55,927 nt of DNA from NCBI GenBank assembly GCA_964500895.1, contig CAZCQP010000014.1:1-55927 (forward strand), read 5' to 3'. The notes beneath the pieces are model-generated. The model had not been told where the DNA came from, made no database searches, and worked only from the letters and a program-made list of their open reading frames with translations. The position numbers were made by a program, and so were the translations under genes. Shown piece after piece: positions 6,964 through 16,166 of the stretch; the first letter of the stretch is position 1; every line of letters starts with the position of its first letter. This stretch comes from CAZCQP01 sp964500895 (GTDB taxonomy: Bacteria > Bacillota > Clostridia > Lachnospirales > JAISER01).

Positions 6964-7784
6964 ATAAAGCCGTAGCCTATCCTTACCTGGTATGGATGGT
7001 GCTTTTTACGTTGGTGCCTTTGGTGCTGGTGTTAACTTATGCATTGACTGTGGCTAGCCCCGACGGGGGACTGGCCTTTACCCTTGTACATGTAAAACGT
7101 GCCTTTGAACCGTTGTACATCAATGTGATGTGGCGGTCAGTGGTTTTGGCGTTTTTTGCCACGCTCATTTGTTTGTTGCTGGGGTACCCGGCCGCATACA
7201 TTATGGCAGACCGTAAGCTGGATACACGCTCCACTTTAATGTTTTTATTTTTGGTGCCCATGTGGATGAACTTTCTATTGCGCACCTATTCCTGGCTGAC
7301 CATTCTGGAGCAAAACGGTTTGATTAATACGTTGTTGGCCAGCGTTGGGCTACCCAAGCTTAATTTTCTATACACCCCCCAAGCCGTGGTGCTGGGTATG
7401 GTGTATAACTTTTTGCCTTTTATGATTTTGCCCATTTACACGGTGCTTAAAAAAATGGATTTAAGCTTGGTAGAAGCCGCCCAGGATTTAGGCGCCCACC
7501 ACGGCCAAGTGTTTTGGCGGGTGGTGTTACCTTTAAGCATCCCTGGAGTACTTTCCGGGGTGAGCATGGTGTTTATGCCTGCCGTTACCACCTTTATCAT
7601 TCCAAACCTTTTAGGGGGCGGCAAAGAACTGCTTATTGGCAGCCTTATTGAGCAGCAATTTTTAAGGGTAGGGGACTGGCATTTTGGTTCTGCCTTGTCC
7701 ATCGTGCTGATGGTGATGATTTTAATTTCTATGGCTTTTATGAATGCGGTTGACCAAAACGGGGAAGGGGGCGGCTTGTTTTGA
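6960..7784 (+). CDS. potB: Spermidine/putrescine ABC transporter permease PotB
   Basis: Inner permease subunit, 274 residues with about six membrane segments. The cytoplasmic EAA loop that docks PotA reads EAAQDLGAHHGQVFWRVVLP followed by SIPGVLSG. The start is the ATG at 6960, overlapping the potA stop; a longer frame from 6858 would lie inside potA and has no Shine-Dalgarno site. Its stop overlaps the potC start (TTGA at 7781-7784). It forms a heterodimeric channel with PotC. Confidence 0.94.
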   Translation: MNKAVAYPYLVWMVLFTLVPLVLVLTYALTVASPDGGLAFTLVHVKRAFEPLYINVMWRSVVLAFFATLICLLLGYPAAYIMADRKLDTRSTLMFLFLVPMWMNFLLRTYSWLTILEQNGLINTLLASVGLPKLNFLYTPQAVVLGMVYNFLPFMILPIYTVLKKMDLSLVEAAQDLGAHHGQVFWRVVLPLSIPGVLSGVSMVFMPAVTTFIIPNLLGGGKELLIGSLIEQQFLRVGDWHFGSALSIVLMVMILISMAFMNAVDQNGEGGGLF

Positions 7785-8578
7785 AATGGTTAAAACAGTG
7801 CTATTTAGGGCTGATTTTTCTGTTTTTGTATGCCCCCATTGGTGTGCTGATGGTGCTTTCCTTTAATGAAAGCAAATCTAGGGCCAACTGGACGGGCTTT
7901 TCCCTTAAATGGTACAGAGAACTGTTCCAGGACCCCAGCATCATGAAAGCTTTGTACTATACAGTGCTCATTGCTTTTTTGTCTTCATTAATTGCAACCA
8001 TTTTGGGTACAATGGCTGCTGTAGGCATTAATAAAATGAATAAAGTCACCAGAACCACCGTTTTAAATGTGACCAATCTGCCCGTGTTGAACCCGGACAT
8101 TGTTACAGGGGTTTCTTTGATGATTTTATATATTTTTGTGTTTTCCATACTGAAAGCGGGGCAGCTGGGTTTCACCACCTTGCTTTTGTCTCACATTGCT
8201 TTTAATGTGCCGTATGTCATTCTGTCCATCCTGCCACGTTTACGGCGGCTGGATAAAAACTTGTATGAAGCGGCGCTGGATTTAGGGGCAACACCCATTT
8301 TTGCTTTTTTCCGCATTATTTTGCCGGAGATTGCGCCGGGCATTTTGTCTGGGGCATTGTTGGCCTTTACGTTGTCTATAGATGATTTTGTCATTAGCTT
8401 TTTCACCACAGGCTCTGGTGTAAGCAACTTGTCCATCATCATTTACTCTATGGCACGCCGGGGCATTAACCCTAAAATTAACGCCTTATCCACCATTATG
8501 TTTCTTGTGGTGCTGCTCATGCTCTATGTGGTTAACCGCATGGATCCTTCAGGCAAACCACAACAAAATCAGCGGTAA
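7781..8578 (+). CDS. potC: Spermidine/putrescine ABC transporter permease PotC
   Basis: Second permease, 265 residues, about six membrane segments. EAA motif: YEAALDLGATPIFAFFRIIL then PEIAPGILSG, followed by FTLSIDDFVISFF, typical of PotC. It starts at a TTG (7781) that shares bases with the potB stop, behind GGAAGGGGG. It is translationally coupled to potB and followed after 55 bases by potD. Confidence 0.94.
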   Translation: MKWLKQCYLGLIFLFLYAPIGVLMVLSFNESKSRANWTGFSLKWYRELFQDPSIMKALYYTVLIAFLSSLIATILGTMAAVGINKMNKVTRTTVLNVTNLPVLNPDIVTGVSLMILYIFVFSILKAGQLGFTTLLLSHIAFNVPYVILSILPRLRRLDKNLYEAALDLGATPIFAFFRIILPEIAPGILSGALLAFTLSIDDFVISFFTTGSGVSNLSIIIYSMARRGINPKINALSTIMFLVVLLMLYVVNRMDPSGKPQQNQR

Positions 8579-8633
8579 TAATTGATAAAAACGTTTGTTT
8601 TTATATTGAAAGAATCTTTTAGGAGGAATCGTA

Positions 8634-9719
8634 TTGAAAAGAAAACTGACGATGCAAAAAGTACAAGGTGCGCTAACGGCCTTGGCTGTGGCCTTGTCCT
8701 TGGCGGCCTGTGGTACAAGCGCAGGCACAACTGCCGGCCAGCAAACATCTGGCGGCGGAACCATTAGCGTGTATAACTGGGGCGATTACATTGACGAATC
8801 CCTGTTGGCAGAATTTGAAGCCCAAACGGGAATAACCGTCATTTACGATACCTTTGCCACCAATGAAGACATGTACACCAAGCTGAAAAACGGTGGGGCC
8901 AGCTACGACATTGCCATTCCTTCAGACTACATGATTGAAAAGATGATTAAAGAAGACATGCTGGAGGAAATAGACTTTAACAACATTCCCAACTACAAAA
9001 ACATTGATGCCCGTTTCACCACCATGCCTTACGACCCAGACAGCAAGTATTCTGTGCCGTATATGTGGGGCACCCTGGGCATTTTATACAACACCACCAT
9101 GGTGGATGAGCCCGTGGACAGCTGGGACATTTTATGGAATGAAAAGTACAACCAGCAAATATTTATGTATGACAGTATGCGTGATGCTATGACCGCACCG
9201 CTGAAAAAAATGGGTTACTCCTTGAACAGCACAGACATTGCCCAGCTTGAAGAAGCAAAGGCGCTGTTGATTGAGCAAAAGCCTTTGGTGCAAGCCTATG
9301 TAGGGGACTTGGTTAAAGACAAAATGATTGGCGGCGAAGGTGCGCTGGCCATTGTGTACTCCGGTGATGCGGTGTACTGCATGGAAGAAAACCCAGACTT
9401 GGCTTATGCCGTTCCCAAAGAAGGCAGCAATGTGTGGTGTGACGCCATTGTCATTCCGAAAGGCGCCAAAAACAAAGCCGGAGCAGAAGCGTTCATCAAC
9501 TTCCTTTGCGAAGGGGAAGCCGCTTTGGCCAACACAGAATACATTGGCTTTTCCACCGTTAACCAAGAAGCTTACAAAATGTTGCCGGAAGAACAACAAC
9601 AAGACCCAGTCTACTGGCCTTCCGATGCTGTGTATGAAAACTGCGAAGTTTTCCTGGATGTAGGTGACGCTTTGAAAGAATACGACCGCATTTGGACGGA
9701 AATTTTGGTTAGCCAATAA
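8634..9719 (+). CDS. potD: Spermidine/putrescine-binding lipoprotein PotD
   Basis: Extracytoplasmic solute receptor. A lipoprotein signal ends in the lipobox LAAC with the lipidated Cys at about residue 26, followed by a Ser/Thr/Gly linker. The mature domain starts ISVYNWGDYIDESLLAEFE, the family hallmark, and continues with the substrate pocket region (PSDYMIEKMIKEDMLEEID, PYMWGTLGILYN, YSGDAVYCMEENPDLAY). It has 361 residues in all. It starts at a TTG eight bases behind AGGAGG. Ligand (spermidine or putrescine) cannot be decided by eye. Confidence 0.95.
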   Translation: MKRKLTMQKVQGALTALAVALSLAACGTSAGTTAGQQTSGGGTISVYNWGDYIDESLLAEFEAQTGITVIYDTFATNEDMYTKLKNGGASYDIAIPSDYMIEKMIKEDMLEEIDFNNIPNYKNIDARFTTMPYDPDSKYSVPYMWGTLGILYNTTMVDEPVDSWDILWNEKYNQQIFMYDSMRDAMTAPLKKMGYSLNSTDIAQLEEAKALLIEQKPLVQAYVGDLVKDKMIGGEGALAIVYSGDAVYCMEENPDLAYAVPKEGSNVWCDAIVIPKGAKNKAGAEAFINFLCEGEAALANTEYIGFSTVNQEAYKMLPEEQQQDPVYWPSDAVYENCEVFLDVGDALKEYDRIWTEILVSQ

Positions 9720-9730
9720 AGGAGATTACA

Positions 9731-10390
9731 ATGAAAATTGTGGCCATTGAAGGCATAGACGGCTCTGGAAAAACGCTGCAATTAAGTCTTTTGGAACAGC
9801 GGCTGCAAATGGCGGGTAAAAACTATAAAACACTATCCTTCCCACAGTATGACCGGTTTTTTGGCAAGGAAATTGGTGCCATGCTTTCCGGGCATGGTCC
9901 GGTGCGGGCAGATGAAGCGGATGCAAAGTCCATGGCGTTGTGGTACGCCATGGACCGTTGGGAAGCTTTTAAACAGCTGGATACTACCGGGGTGGATGTG
10001 TTGCTTTTAAACCGCTACACCTTGTCTAACGCCGTGTACCAAAGTTTGCGTGCCGCCGAAGGTGATATTGAAAAACAAGCCGCTTTTGCCCAATGGGTAT
10101 TGGAACTGGAGCATGAGGTTCTGGGCTTGCCCAAGCCACAGCAATATATTTTGCTGGACGTAAGCCATACCCTTTCAAAGCAAAATGTGGCCAAAAAAGG
10201 CTACAGGGAGTATACCGGCGACGATGCCCCTGACGTTTACGAACAAAAACAAGACTTTTTGGCACAAGTGCGCCAGGTGTATTTGCACCTGGCTGAAACT
10301 TTAGGAAACATACACACCATTGCTTGCACGAAAAACAACGCTATGAAACCCCCAGAGGATATTGCAGAAAGCATATGGAAAGTAATATAA
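9731..10390 (+). CDS. tmk: Thymidylate kinase
   Basis: Phosphorylates dTMP to dTDP for DNA synthesis. It has 219 residues. P-loop EGIDGSGKT (7-15); substrate-binding region with NRYTLSNAVYQ at about 97-107, where most homologues have DRY; lid region with arginines (KKGYREYTGDDAPDVYE). It starts at ATG behind AAAGGAG, 11 bases after potD, so it may be transcribed with the pot operon by read-through. The Asp-to-Asn change in the DRY motif is visible but its effect is unknown. Confidence 0.88.
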   Translation: MKIVAIEGIDGSGKTLQLSLLEQRLQMAGKNYKTLSFPQYDRFFGKEIGAMLSGHGPVRADEADAKSMALWYAMDRWEAFKQLDTTGVDVLLLNRYTLSNAVYQSLRAAEGDIEKQAAFAQWVLELEHEVLGLPKPQQYILLDVSHTLSKQNVAKKGYREYTGDDAPDVYEQKQDFLAQVRQVYLHLAETLGNIHTIACTKNNAMKPPEDIAESIWKVI

Positions 10391-10426
10391 TGGTAACCAA
10401 TCATTTATTATTAAGGAGGGCTTCAC

Positions 10427-11866
10427 ATGACAAAACGCTATGAAGACAAAGCCTGGCAAAAGCAAATGACCCTTCGGCTGGACTATAACAACATGATGCG
10501 GGAGACCGTGGGTACCGATGGCTTTAGCCCGGAAGATTTCAAGGCCATGGATGAAAAGCTTGCAAAAGCCAATCAAGCCATGGTGGACAAACGTGCGGCC
10601 GGAAAAATGGATTGGCGTGATTTGCCCCACAACCAGGCAGACGTGGTGAAAGACATGCTGGCCTATGTGACAGACATGAAGGACGAGATTGAAGCATTTG
10701 TGGTGCTGGGCATTGGGGGTTCCGCTTTAGGCCCTATGGCGGTGCAGCAAGCTTTAAACCACCCTTATTACAATGAACAGCCACGGGAGAAGCGGGGCGG
10801 CTACCCCAAGCTTTACATTGCAGACAACGTAGACCCGGAACGGCTGGTGTATTTGTTTGACACCATCGACATCACCAAGTCTTTGTTTAACGTTATTTCC
10901 AAATCCGGCAGCACCTCGGAAACAATGTCTCAGTTTATGATTATTAAAACACTGCTGGAAGAAAAACTGGGCGCAGAGGAAGCCAAAAAGCACATCGTAT
11001 GCACCACAGACTGTGCAAAAGGCAACTTAATTAAAATTGCCCAAGAAGAAGGCTATAAAACATTCATCATTCCTTCCGGGGTGGGGGGACGTTTTTCAGA
11101 GCTTTGCCCAGTGGGCTTACTGCCTGCGGCTTTTTGCGGCATTGACATTGAAGAAATGCTGGCTGGGGCAGCTTATATGGATGCCTGCTGCCAAAACCAA
11201 AATGTGGGCCAAAACCCCGCTGCTATGTTCGCCTTGCTAAATGTGCTGGGCATGGAACAAGGCAAAAACATGGTGGTGATGATGCCTTACGCCGATTCCT
11301 TGAAATACATGTCCGACTGGTTTGCACAGCTTTGGGCAGAGTCTTTGGGCAAAAAGCTGGACAACGAAGGCAATGCTGTATACGTTGGCCCTACGCCGGT
11401 GAAGGCTTTGGGTGTGACAGACCAGCATTCCCAGGTGCAGCTTTATGTGGAAGGCCCTCGGGACAAAATGGTTGTTTTCGTTGGGGTGGACAATTTCCGT
11501 GAAACCATTACCATTCCTAAAATTTATGAAGACATGCCCAGCCTGGGCTTTTTAGGGGGAGCTACCCATAACCGGCTCATTCAAGTGGAGCAGATGTCTA
11601 CGGAATATGCCCTGCTTTCCGCCGGAAAGGTGAACATGACCCTCACCCTGCCGGAAGTAAACGCCTTCACCGTAGGCCAGTTACTCTATATGCTGGAAGT
11701 GGCCACCGCTTACGCCGGGGAATTAATGAACATTAACGCTTTTGACCAACCGGGGGTAGAGGAAGGCAAAAATGCCACCTATGCCATGTTTGGCCGCCCA
11801 GGTTATGAAGAAAAGAAGAAAGAGCTGGACAGCCGCCCGCAGAAAAATCAAAGCTATATTATATAG
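10427..11866 (+). CDS. pgi: Glucose-6-phosphate isomerase
   Basis: Interconverts glucose-6-phosphate and fructose-6-phosphate in glycolysis. The 479 residues show two SIS folds: VLGIGGSALGPMAV (about 92-105), SKSGSTSET (about 158-166), GVGGRFSEL (about 218-226, signature) and the terminal region with QHSQVQLYVEGP. Length is close to Gram-positive enzymes. It starts at ATG behind AAGGAGGG. The sirtuin gene follows after 11 bases. Confidence 0.96.
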   Translation: MTKRYEDKAWQKQMTLRLDYNNMMRETVGTDGFSPEDFKAMDEKLAKANQAMVDKRAAGKMDWRDLPHNQADVVKDMLAYVTDMKDEIEAFVVLGIGGSALGPMAVQQALNHPYYNEQPREKRGGYPKLYIADNVDPERLVYLFDTIDITKSLFNVISKSGSTSETMSQFMIIKTLLEEKLGAEEAKKHIVCTTDCAKGNLIKIAQEEGYKTFIIPSGVGGRFSELCPVGLLPAAFCGIDIEEMLAGAAYMDACCQNQNVGQNPAAMFALLNVLGMEQGKNMVVMMPYADSLKYMSDWFAQLWAESLGKKLDNEGNAVYVGPTPVKALGVTDQHSQVQLYVEGPRDKMVVFVGVDNFRETITIPKIYEDMPSLGFLGGATHNRLIQVEQMSTEYALLSAGKVNMTLTLPEVNAFTVGQLLYMLEVATAYAGELMNINAFDQPGVEEGKNATYAMFGRPGYEEKKKELDSRPQKNQSYII

Positions 11867-11877
11867 AAGTGAAGCAT

Positions 11878-12582
11878 ATGCACGATAAACTAAAAGCAAT
11901 GATTGAAGATGCTTCAAATATTGTGTTCTTTGGGGGTGCCGGGGTGTCTACAGAAAGTGGCATCCCGGATTTTCGCAGTCAAGACGGGCTGTATGCCCAA
12001 AAGTACGCCTATCCCCCGGAAACCATGCTGTCCCACAGCTTTTTCATGAACCATACCAAAGCATTTTTTGACTTTTACCGGGACAAAATGCTGTACTTGG
12101 ACGCTAAGCCAAACAAGGCGCACCTGGCGCTGGCTGGTTTAGAAGAAGCAGGGAAGCTAAAAGCTATCATTACCCAAAACATTGACGGGCTGCACCAAAT
12201 GGCGGGCAGTCAGCGTGTGCTGGAGCTTCATGGCTCCGTCCACCGCAATTATTGCATGGACTGCCGCAAATTTTACGGCATTGAAGCCATCACGGAAAGC
12301 CAAGGTGTGCCCGGGTGTAGTTGCGGGGGCATCATCAAGCCGGATGTGGTGCTTTATGAAGAAGGGCTGGATGCCCACACGTTAGAAGAAGCGGTGTCTT
12401 ATATAGCTAAGGCCGATGTGCTGCTGGTGGGGGGAACGTCCTTAAAAGTTTACCCAGCTGCAGGGCTCATCCGCTACTATACAGGTAACAAGCTAGTGCT
12501 CATTAATAAGTCGGAAACCCCGTATGACCATGAGGCCGATTTGGTGATTCACGACAGCATAGGAGCGGTTTTGGGGGATTAA
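11878..12582 (+). CDS. cobB: Sir2-family NAD-dependent protein deacylase
   Basis: Removes acyl groups from lysine using NAD. The 234 residues show GAGVSTESGIPDFR (20-33) for NAD binding, TQNIDGLH (about 97-104), catalytic His in LELHGSVHRNYC, and the zinc-binding cysteine pairs CMDC and CSC. VLYEE and GGTSLKVYPAAGLI complete the Rossmann fold. I place the start at ATG 11878; a GTG nine bases earlier (11869) is in frame but has no better ribosome site. It lies just downstream of pgi. Substrates unknown. Confidence 0.93.
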   Translation: MHDKLKAMIEDASNIVFFGGAGVSTESGIPDFRSQDGLYAQKYAYPPETMLSHSFFMNHTKAFFDFYRDKMLYLDAKPNKAHLALAGLEEAGKLKAIITQNIDGLHQMAGSQRVLELHGSVHRNYCMDCRKFYGIEAITESQGVPGCSCGGIIKPDVVLYEEGLDAHTLEEAVSYIAKADVLLVGGTSLKVYPAAGLIRYYTGNKLVLINKSETPYDHEADLVIHDSIGAVLGD

Positions 12583-12616
12583 GAAGAACCTACCAGTTCT
12601 GAGAACGGAGGATTTT

Positions 12617-14173
12617 ATGAAAAAGATCGTCTGTACCCTTTTGGCAGTTCTGCTTTGGGTGAACACCCTGTCCGCCCAGTCTTTTGAAACTGTTTTACTC
12701 ATGCAAATTGACAACCCAGTGATGTTTCTGGTAAACGCAAGCGGTGAAAAGCAAATTGAAAGCCCTGCACCGCCGTTTATTCAAAACGGGGTGACATTGC
12801 TGCCCATTCGGGCTGTGTCGGAACTTTTTGGCGCAGAAGTGACATGGCAGGAAACAGATAAACAAATAACCATCACCCAAAAAGGGACAGCCATCAACAT
12901 GTGGGTGGGCAAATCAGGGGCTACTGTGAACGGACAGCCTGTAGACATGCCAAGCCCCCCTGTGATTGTGAACGGTACCACCATGGTGCCGGTGCGCTTT
13001 GTGGCCGAAAGCCTTCGGCTTACTGTATCATTTCTTGATGAATTGCGCACGGTGGTTATTAGTGAAAGTGCGGTAAGCTCGGATGTGGTCAACGGGTTTG
13101 AGTGCGTGGCGTTCTACCGTGATGCATTGAAACAGAACACGGCAAAGCCAACACAGCCAGCCAGTGGTTCAGGGGTTGCTTTTAGCACCCGTTCTGTGGC
13201 CACTTCCAGCGGGAATGTTTCCGCAGATGTAATCACCGTGGATTTAAGCAGCGGGGTGAAGGTGAAAACGGTGCTGGTGGACAATGCTTTAAACCACACC
13301 GCCTCCTTCAAGGACATCGTGGCCACCTACAAACCTTTAGCTGCGGTGAACGGCAACTTCTTTAACGCCTATGATGCCATTCAAGACCCTGTGGGTACGG
13401 TAATGGTGAACGGCAACATCCTCTATGGTTCCTCCGGCTTAACCAGCCTGGGCATTACCCAAAGTGGTACGGCAATCATCGGCACACCCGGCATTTTTAC
13501 AGAGGTATACACCGTAGGCAGCGGGGACAGCAAAGTGTACACCGCCTTTGAGGTAAACGTGTTCAGCCAGGCCGGTGAACAAGCTGTGCTGTACACCCCA
13601 GCACGGGGCACATCGGTGCCCATTACTGCCGGGGGCAGTGTGATGGTGGTGGACAACAATGCCATCACAGGCTATTACGATGTGAACCCAGGAGATACGG
13701 CTAACATTCCCTCTAACGGCTACATTGTATTCTTTTCTTACCCCGTCATCAATTCCGGTTATTTCAGCGTGCCGGAAATCGGCCGCCAAGTGGCTGTGCG
13801 TTACCGGTTGTTTACAGACAACGGGGAACCTTTTCCAATGGAAGGGGTGCAGCAGATGGTGTCCGGCTCACCCCGGCTTGTAAAGCAGGGAGCCATTGAC
13901 AATACCCCCCTAGTGGGCGGATTTGCCGGTGACAGTCGGTTTACAGCCAATTCTGCACCCAGAACAGCTGTGGGCATTACGTCCGATGGCAAACTGCTTT
14001 TGGTTGGGGCCAACTGCACCATAGACACATTAAAAGAAGTGATGCTGGGGTTGGGGGCTACGGAAGCTTTCAATCTAGACGGTGGCGCTTCCAACGCCAT
14101 GTATGCAGAAGGCCGGTTTATTCGCCAGCCCGGCCGTAACTTAACCAGTGTGCTCATGGTCACTGCGGAATAA
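12617..14173 (+). CDS. Secreted phosphodiester glycosidase with copper amine oxidase-like N-terminal domain
   Basis: Exported protein of 518 residues. Signal peptide about 1-20 (MKKIVCTLLAVLLWVNTLSA). Residues about 28-155 match the Cu_amine_oxidN1 domain, a surface domain of Clostridia (PPFIQNGVTLLPIRAVSELFG, PPVIVNGTTMVPVRFVAESL). A linker follows, then a NAGPA-type phosphodiester glycosidase domain (about 190-518): AAVNGNFFNAYDAIQDPVGT, APRTAVGITSDGKLLLV, EAFNLDGGASNAMY. NAGPA enzymes cleave GlcNAc-1-phosphodiesters; the bacterial substrates are mostly unknown, presumably envelope glycopolymers. It starts at ATG behind GGAGG. A larger relative is at 51168-53855. Confidence 0.88.
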   Translation: MKKIVCTLLAVLLWVNTLSAQSFETVLLMQIDNPVMFLVNASGEKQIESPAPPFIQNGVTLLPIRAVSELFGAEVTWQETDKQITITQKGTAINMWVGKSGATVNGQPVDMPSPPVIVNGTTMVPVRFVAESLRLTVSFLDELRTVVISESAVSSDVVNGFECVAFYRDALKQNTAKPTQPASGSGVAFSTRSVATSSGNVSADVITVDLSSGVKVKTVLVDNALNHTASFKDIVATYKPLAAVNGNFFNAYDAIQDPVGTVMVNGNILYGSSGLTSLGITQSGTAIIGTPGIFTEVYTVGSGDSKVYTAFEVNVFSQAGEQAVLYTPARGTSVPITAGGSVMVVDNNAITGYYDVNPGDTANIPSNGYIVFFSYPVINSGYFSVPEIGRQVAVRYRLFTDNGEPFPMEGVQQMVSGSPRLVKQGAIDNTPLVGGFAGDSRFTANSAPRTAVGITSDGKLLLVGANCTIDTLKEVMLGLGATEAFNLDGGASNAMYAEGRFIRQPGRNLTSVLMVTAE

Positions 14174-14183
14174 TGTAAACAAC

Positions 14184-14228
14184 AAAAATTCCCGGCAACC
14201 TTTATGATTAAGGTTGCCGGGAATTTTT
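14184..14228. terminator. Bidirectional terminator between convergent genes
   Basis: AAAAATTCCCGGCAACCTT (14184-14202) pairs perfectly with AAGGTTGCCGGGAATTTTT (14210-14228), with T runs on both strands. It serves the phosphodiester glycosidase gene (plus) and the C39-type peptidase gene (minus), whose stop is only six bases away. Confidence 0.9.
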
Positions 14229-14233
14229 ATTGT

Positions 14234-15307
14234 TTATTTACTAACCGCCACAGCCTGCCTGCCCATTTGCACCCAAGCTTCAATGAAACCAGTTTTAGGG
14301 GCTTTTGTGGCATTGCCCAGGGGGTCGTTGAAATACACGAAATGCGCATCATACCCCGTAATGACCACTGCATGTTCTTGGTAAGTGGTGCGCACCTCTC
14401 CGGTGTCTGACTGCCAAGTCACAAAAGCAGACTCGGGAAGTTTGGCATAGGTGGCGTTGGTGATGACCCAAACAGGGGAATCGTTGTTAATGAAAGCCAG
14501 CAGGTCTTCAAATTCACAGCCGGTTAAGTCCACCGCTGAATTGGGGAAATATTGGGTTAATAAGGCGTGAATAGGCTTATGATACACCCCAAACCCTGGC
14601 ACTCTAGGGCTATCGGAAGTCATTTCCCCCACAAACCCCACGTTAGGGTTTCCCCAATACACCTGGCCATTTTTTTCCTCTAGGGGGGCAGGGTCTTTGG
14701 CAACGGCTTCTGCCAACTCCATTTTGTCCACGGTTACCCCACAGTAATTGATAACCATGGCCAGGCTGGTCACTTCACAGCCTTTGGGCAGTTCCGGCCG
14801 CTGCATCATCAAGGGTACCCCGTGGATTTGATGGGCCGTTTGCTGTTGGTCGCTGGCCCAAATAAGGGTGTGGTTTTTGCGGTAATAAATGTAGGCGCCG
14901 GGCTCTGGTGCAGTTTTGGCAAAGGCAACGGCCTGGGCGAATGTATCAAATTCTGTGTAGTGGGATTTATCTAAGAAAACCGAAAAAGACGGGTAATTGT
15001 CCCACAGCCATTCCGATGCATTCTGTTCCTTAATGGCCGCCCGTTGTTTGTTCCGGGCAAAGGTAAGCGCATCTCCATACACATTAAATTCAGCGGCAAA
15101 ACTGCTGTCTACGTACACTTCATAAATGACAGGCTGGGGAGAAGGGGTGGCCGTGGCGGGGTTTTCTATTGTGAAAGGTACTACAGGAATGTGGGCCATT
15201 TTTAATATCTCTGTAAATTGTTTTTTGAACACAAAACCAGCCAAAAAAGTAACCCCAATGGCAATGAGCAATGTCACTATACATAAAACTGCAATGATTT
15301 TTTTCAT
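14234..15307 (-). CDS. Membrane-anchored C39-like cysteine peptidase
   Basis: It has 357 residues with one N-terminal membrane segment (about 4-26) and an extracellular remainder. Residues about 60-155 hold two copies of an SPOR-like pattern (FNVYGDALTFARNK, YTEFDTFAQAVAFAK). Then comes a peptidase_C39_2-type domain: LPKGCEVTSLAMV with the likely nucleophile Cys177, EHAVVITGYD with His312, and FNDPLG with the Asp/Asn residues. The family includes peptidases and inactive relatives; target unknown. It starts at ATG behind AAGAGGT. A minus-strand proline-rich gene lies upstream but is separated by a terminator. Confidence 0.85.
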   Translation of the reverse strand: MKKIIAVLCIVTLLIAIGVTFLAGFVFKKQFTEILKMAHIPVVPFTIENPATATPSPQPVIYEVYVDSSFAAEFNVYGDALTFARNKQRAAIKEQNASEWLWDNYPSFSVFLDKSHYTEFDTFAQAVAFAKTAPEPGAYIYYRKNHTLIWASDQQQTAHQIHGVPLMMQRPELPKGCEVTSLAMVINYCGVTVDKMELAEAVAKDPAPLEEKNGQVYWGNPNVGFVGEMTSDSPRVPGFGVYHKPIHALLTQYFPNSAVDLTGCEFEDLLAFINNDSPVWVITNATYAKLPESAFVTWQSDTGEVRTTYQEHAVVITGYDAHFVYFNDPLGNATKAPKTGFIEAWVQMGRQAVAVSK

Positions 15308-15328
15308 GCTAACCTCTTGTGTACCGGA

Positions 15329-15366
15329 TAAAACAGCCTGTTAAGCAATGGACTTAACAGGCTGTT
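15329..15366 (-). terminator. Terminator of the proline-rich protein gene
   Basis: AACAGCCTGTTAAG and CTTAACAGGCTGTT form a 14-bp perfect stem with a seven-base loop; on the minus strand the stem is followed by TTTTATC. It lies 45 bases past the stop at 15411. Confidence 0.85.
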
Positions 15367-15410
15367 CAACTTTATCTTATTTTATTTCAAATTGTAAAAT
15401 TCGTCAACCC

Positions 15411-16166
15411 TTAATAGGGTGAGCAGTAGAAAGACTCAATCAGGTCTAAATCGAAGCCGGTGTACGACCAGCCAAACCGGGTCCAGCGGTAGCCGGAAAT
15501 GGAACGCCTGCCCACATAGGTGGGGTACATCCAAAACGCCTGCCCGTTGACCAGCCACACGTAGGTGTAATGGTACAGGCAATTGCGTATGGCTCCTGGG
15601 TCCACCGCATAAAAGCTGGGGCGTTCCCTTGGAATGGCACTTGGTGGCGGCCCAGGAGGTCTTGCGCCTGGGTTATAGCCATCAGGGGGGGGCCAGCCGG
15701 GGCTTGGTGGAGGAGGAGGCGGCGGTGGAAAGCCACCCGGTCTGTGGTCTGGCCTTGGTGGTGGTGGAGGTGGTGGTGGGAAACCACCCGGTCTGTGGTC
15801 TGGCCTTGGCGGTGGAGGTGGCGGCGGGAATCCTCCTGGCCTTGGTGGCGGTGGTGGGGGTGGAAATCCCCCTGGCCTATTGTCTGGCCCTGGCCCTGGT
15901 GGAGGCGGAGGTGGTGGAAATCCCCCTGGTCTGTTGTCTGGCCTTGGAGGCGGCGGGAAGCCACCTGGCCGATTTCCTGGCCCTGGCCCTGCCCCTGGTG
16001 GCGGATATGGGCCCCCAGGCCGCATACCTGGAGCTGGCCCGATGGCAACTTCATTGTCCGGCGCAGGCTCAGGTATTTGCTGGCCACCTTCATATTGTTC
16101 TGCATTGATCGCGTTGGCATTCAACTTGTCATCTTGTCCCTTGGGATGCGGATGATAGGGGTACAT
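15411..16166 (-). CDS. Proline/glycine-rich repeat protein with aromatic C-terminal domain
   Basis: No function is known. Residues 1-45 are polar, about 46-175 are low-complexity repeats of the type RPGGFPPPPPPP with PDHRPGG and PDNRPGG spacers, and about 185-251 form a compact aromatic domain (NCLYHYTYVWLVNGQAFWMY, PTYVGRRSISGYRW, GFDLDLIESFYC) with a Cys near each end. No signal peptide or membrane segment is seen. I recall similar C-terminal domains behind variable Pro/Gly/collagen-like regions in other Clostridia, without a name. The minus frame is right: AGGAG lies 7-8 bases before its ATG, and the C-terminal domain is not low-complexity. It could be a surface or spore-coat protein. Long open frames on the other strand come from the repeats. 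Confidence 0.8.
   Translation of the reverse strand: MYPYHPHPKGQDDKLNANAINAEQYEGGQQIPEPAPDNEVAIGPAPGMRPGGPYPPPGAGPGPGNRPGGFPPPPRPDNRPGGFPPPPPPPGPGPDNRPGGFPPPPPPPRPGGFPPPPPPPRPDHRPGGFPPPPPPPPRPDHRPGGFPPPPPPPPSPGWPPPDGYNPGARPPGPPPSAIPRERPSFYAVDPGAIRNCLYHYTYVWLVNGQAFWMYPTYVGRRSISGYRWTRFGWSYTGFDLDLIESFYCSPY
15650..16030. repeat. Imperfect tandem repeats encoding proline-rich units
   Basis: GC-rich tandem array built from variants of GGTGGTGGAGG and CCACCCGGTCTGTGGTCTGG (plus strand). Two 60-base units at about 15728-15800 are nearly identical. It is coding sequence of the proline-rich gene, prone to slippage and to assembly collapse. Confidence 0.8.

Noticed and set aside
12583..12616. AGAACC near the sirtuin stop as a further MITE-like end
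   Set aside because: Only six to seven bases match and the following bases differ from the family end.
15650..16030. CRISPR-like regular repeats
   Set aside because: Units are imperfect, contiguous, in frame and encode Pro/Gly-rich peptide; there are no unique spacers and no cas genes.
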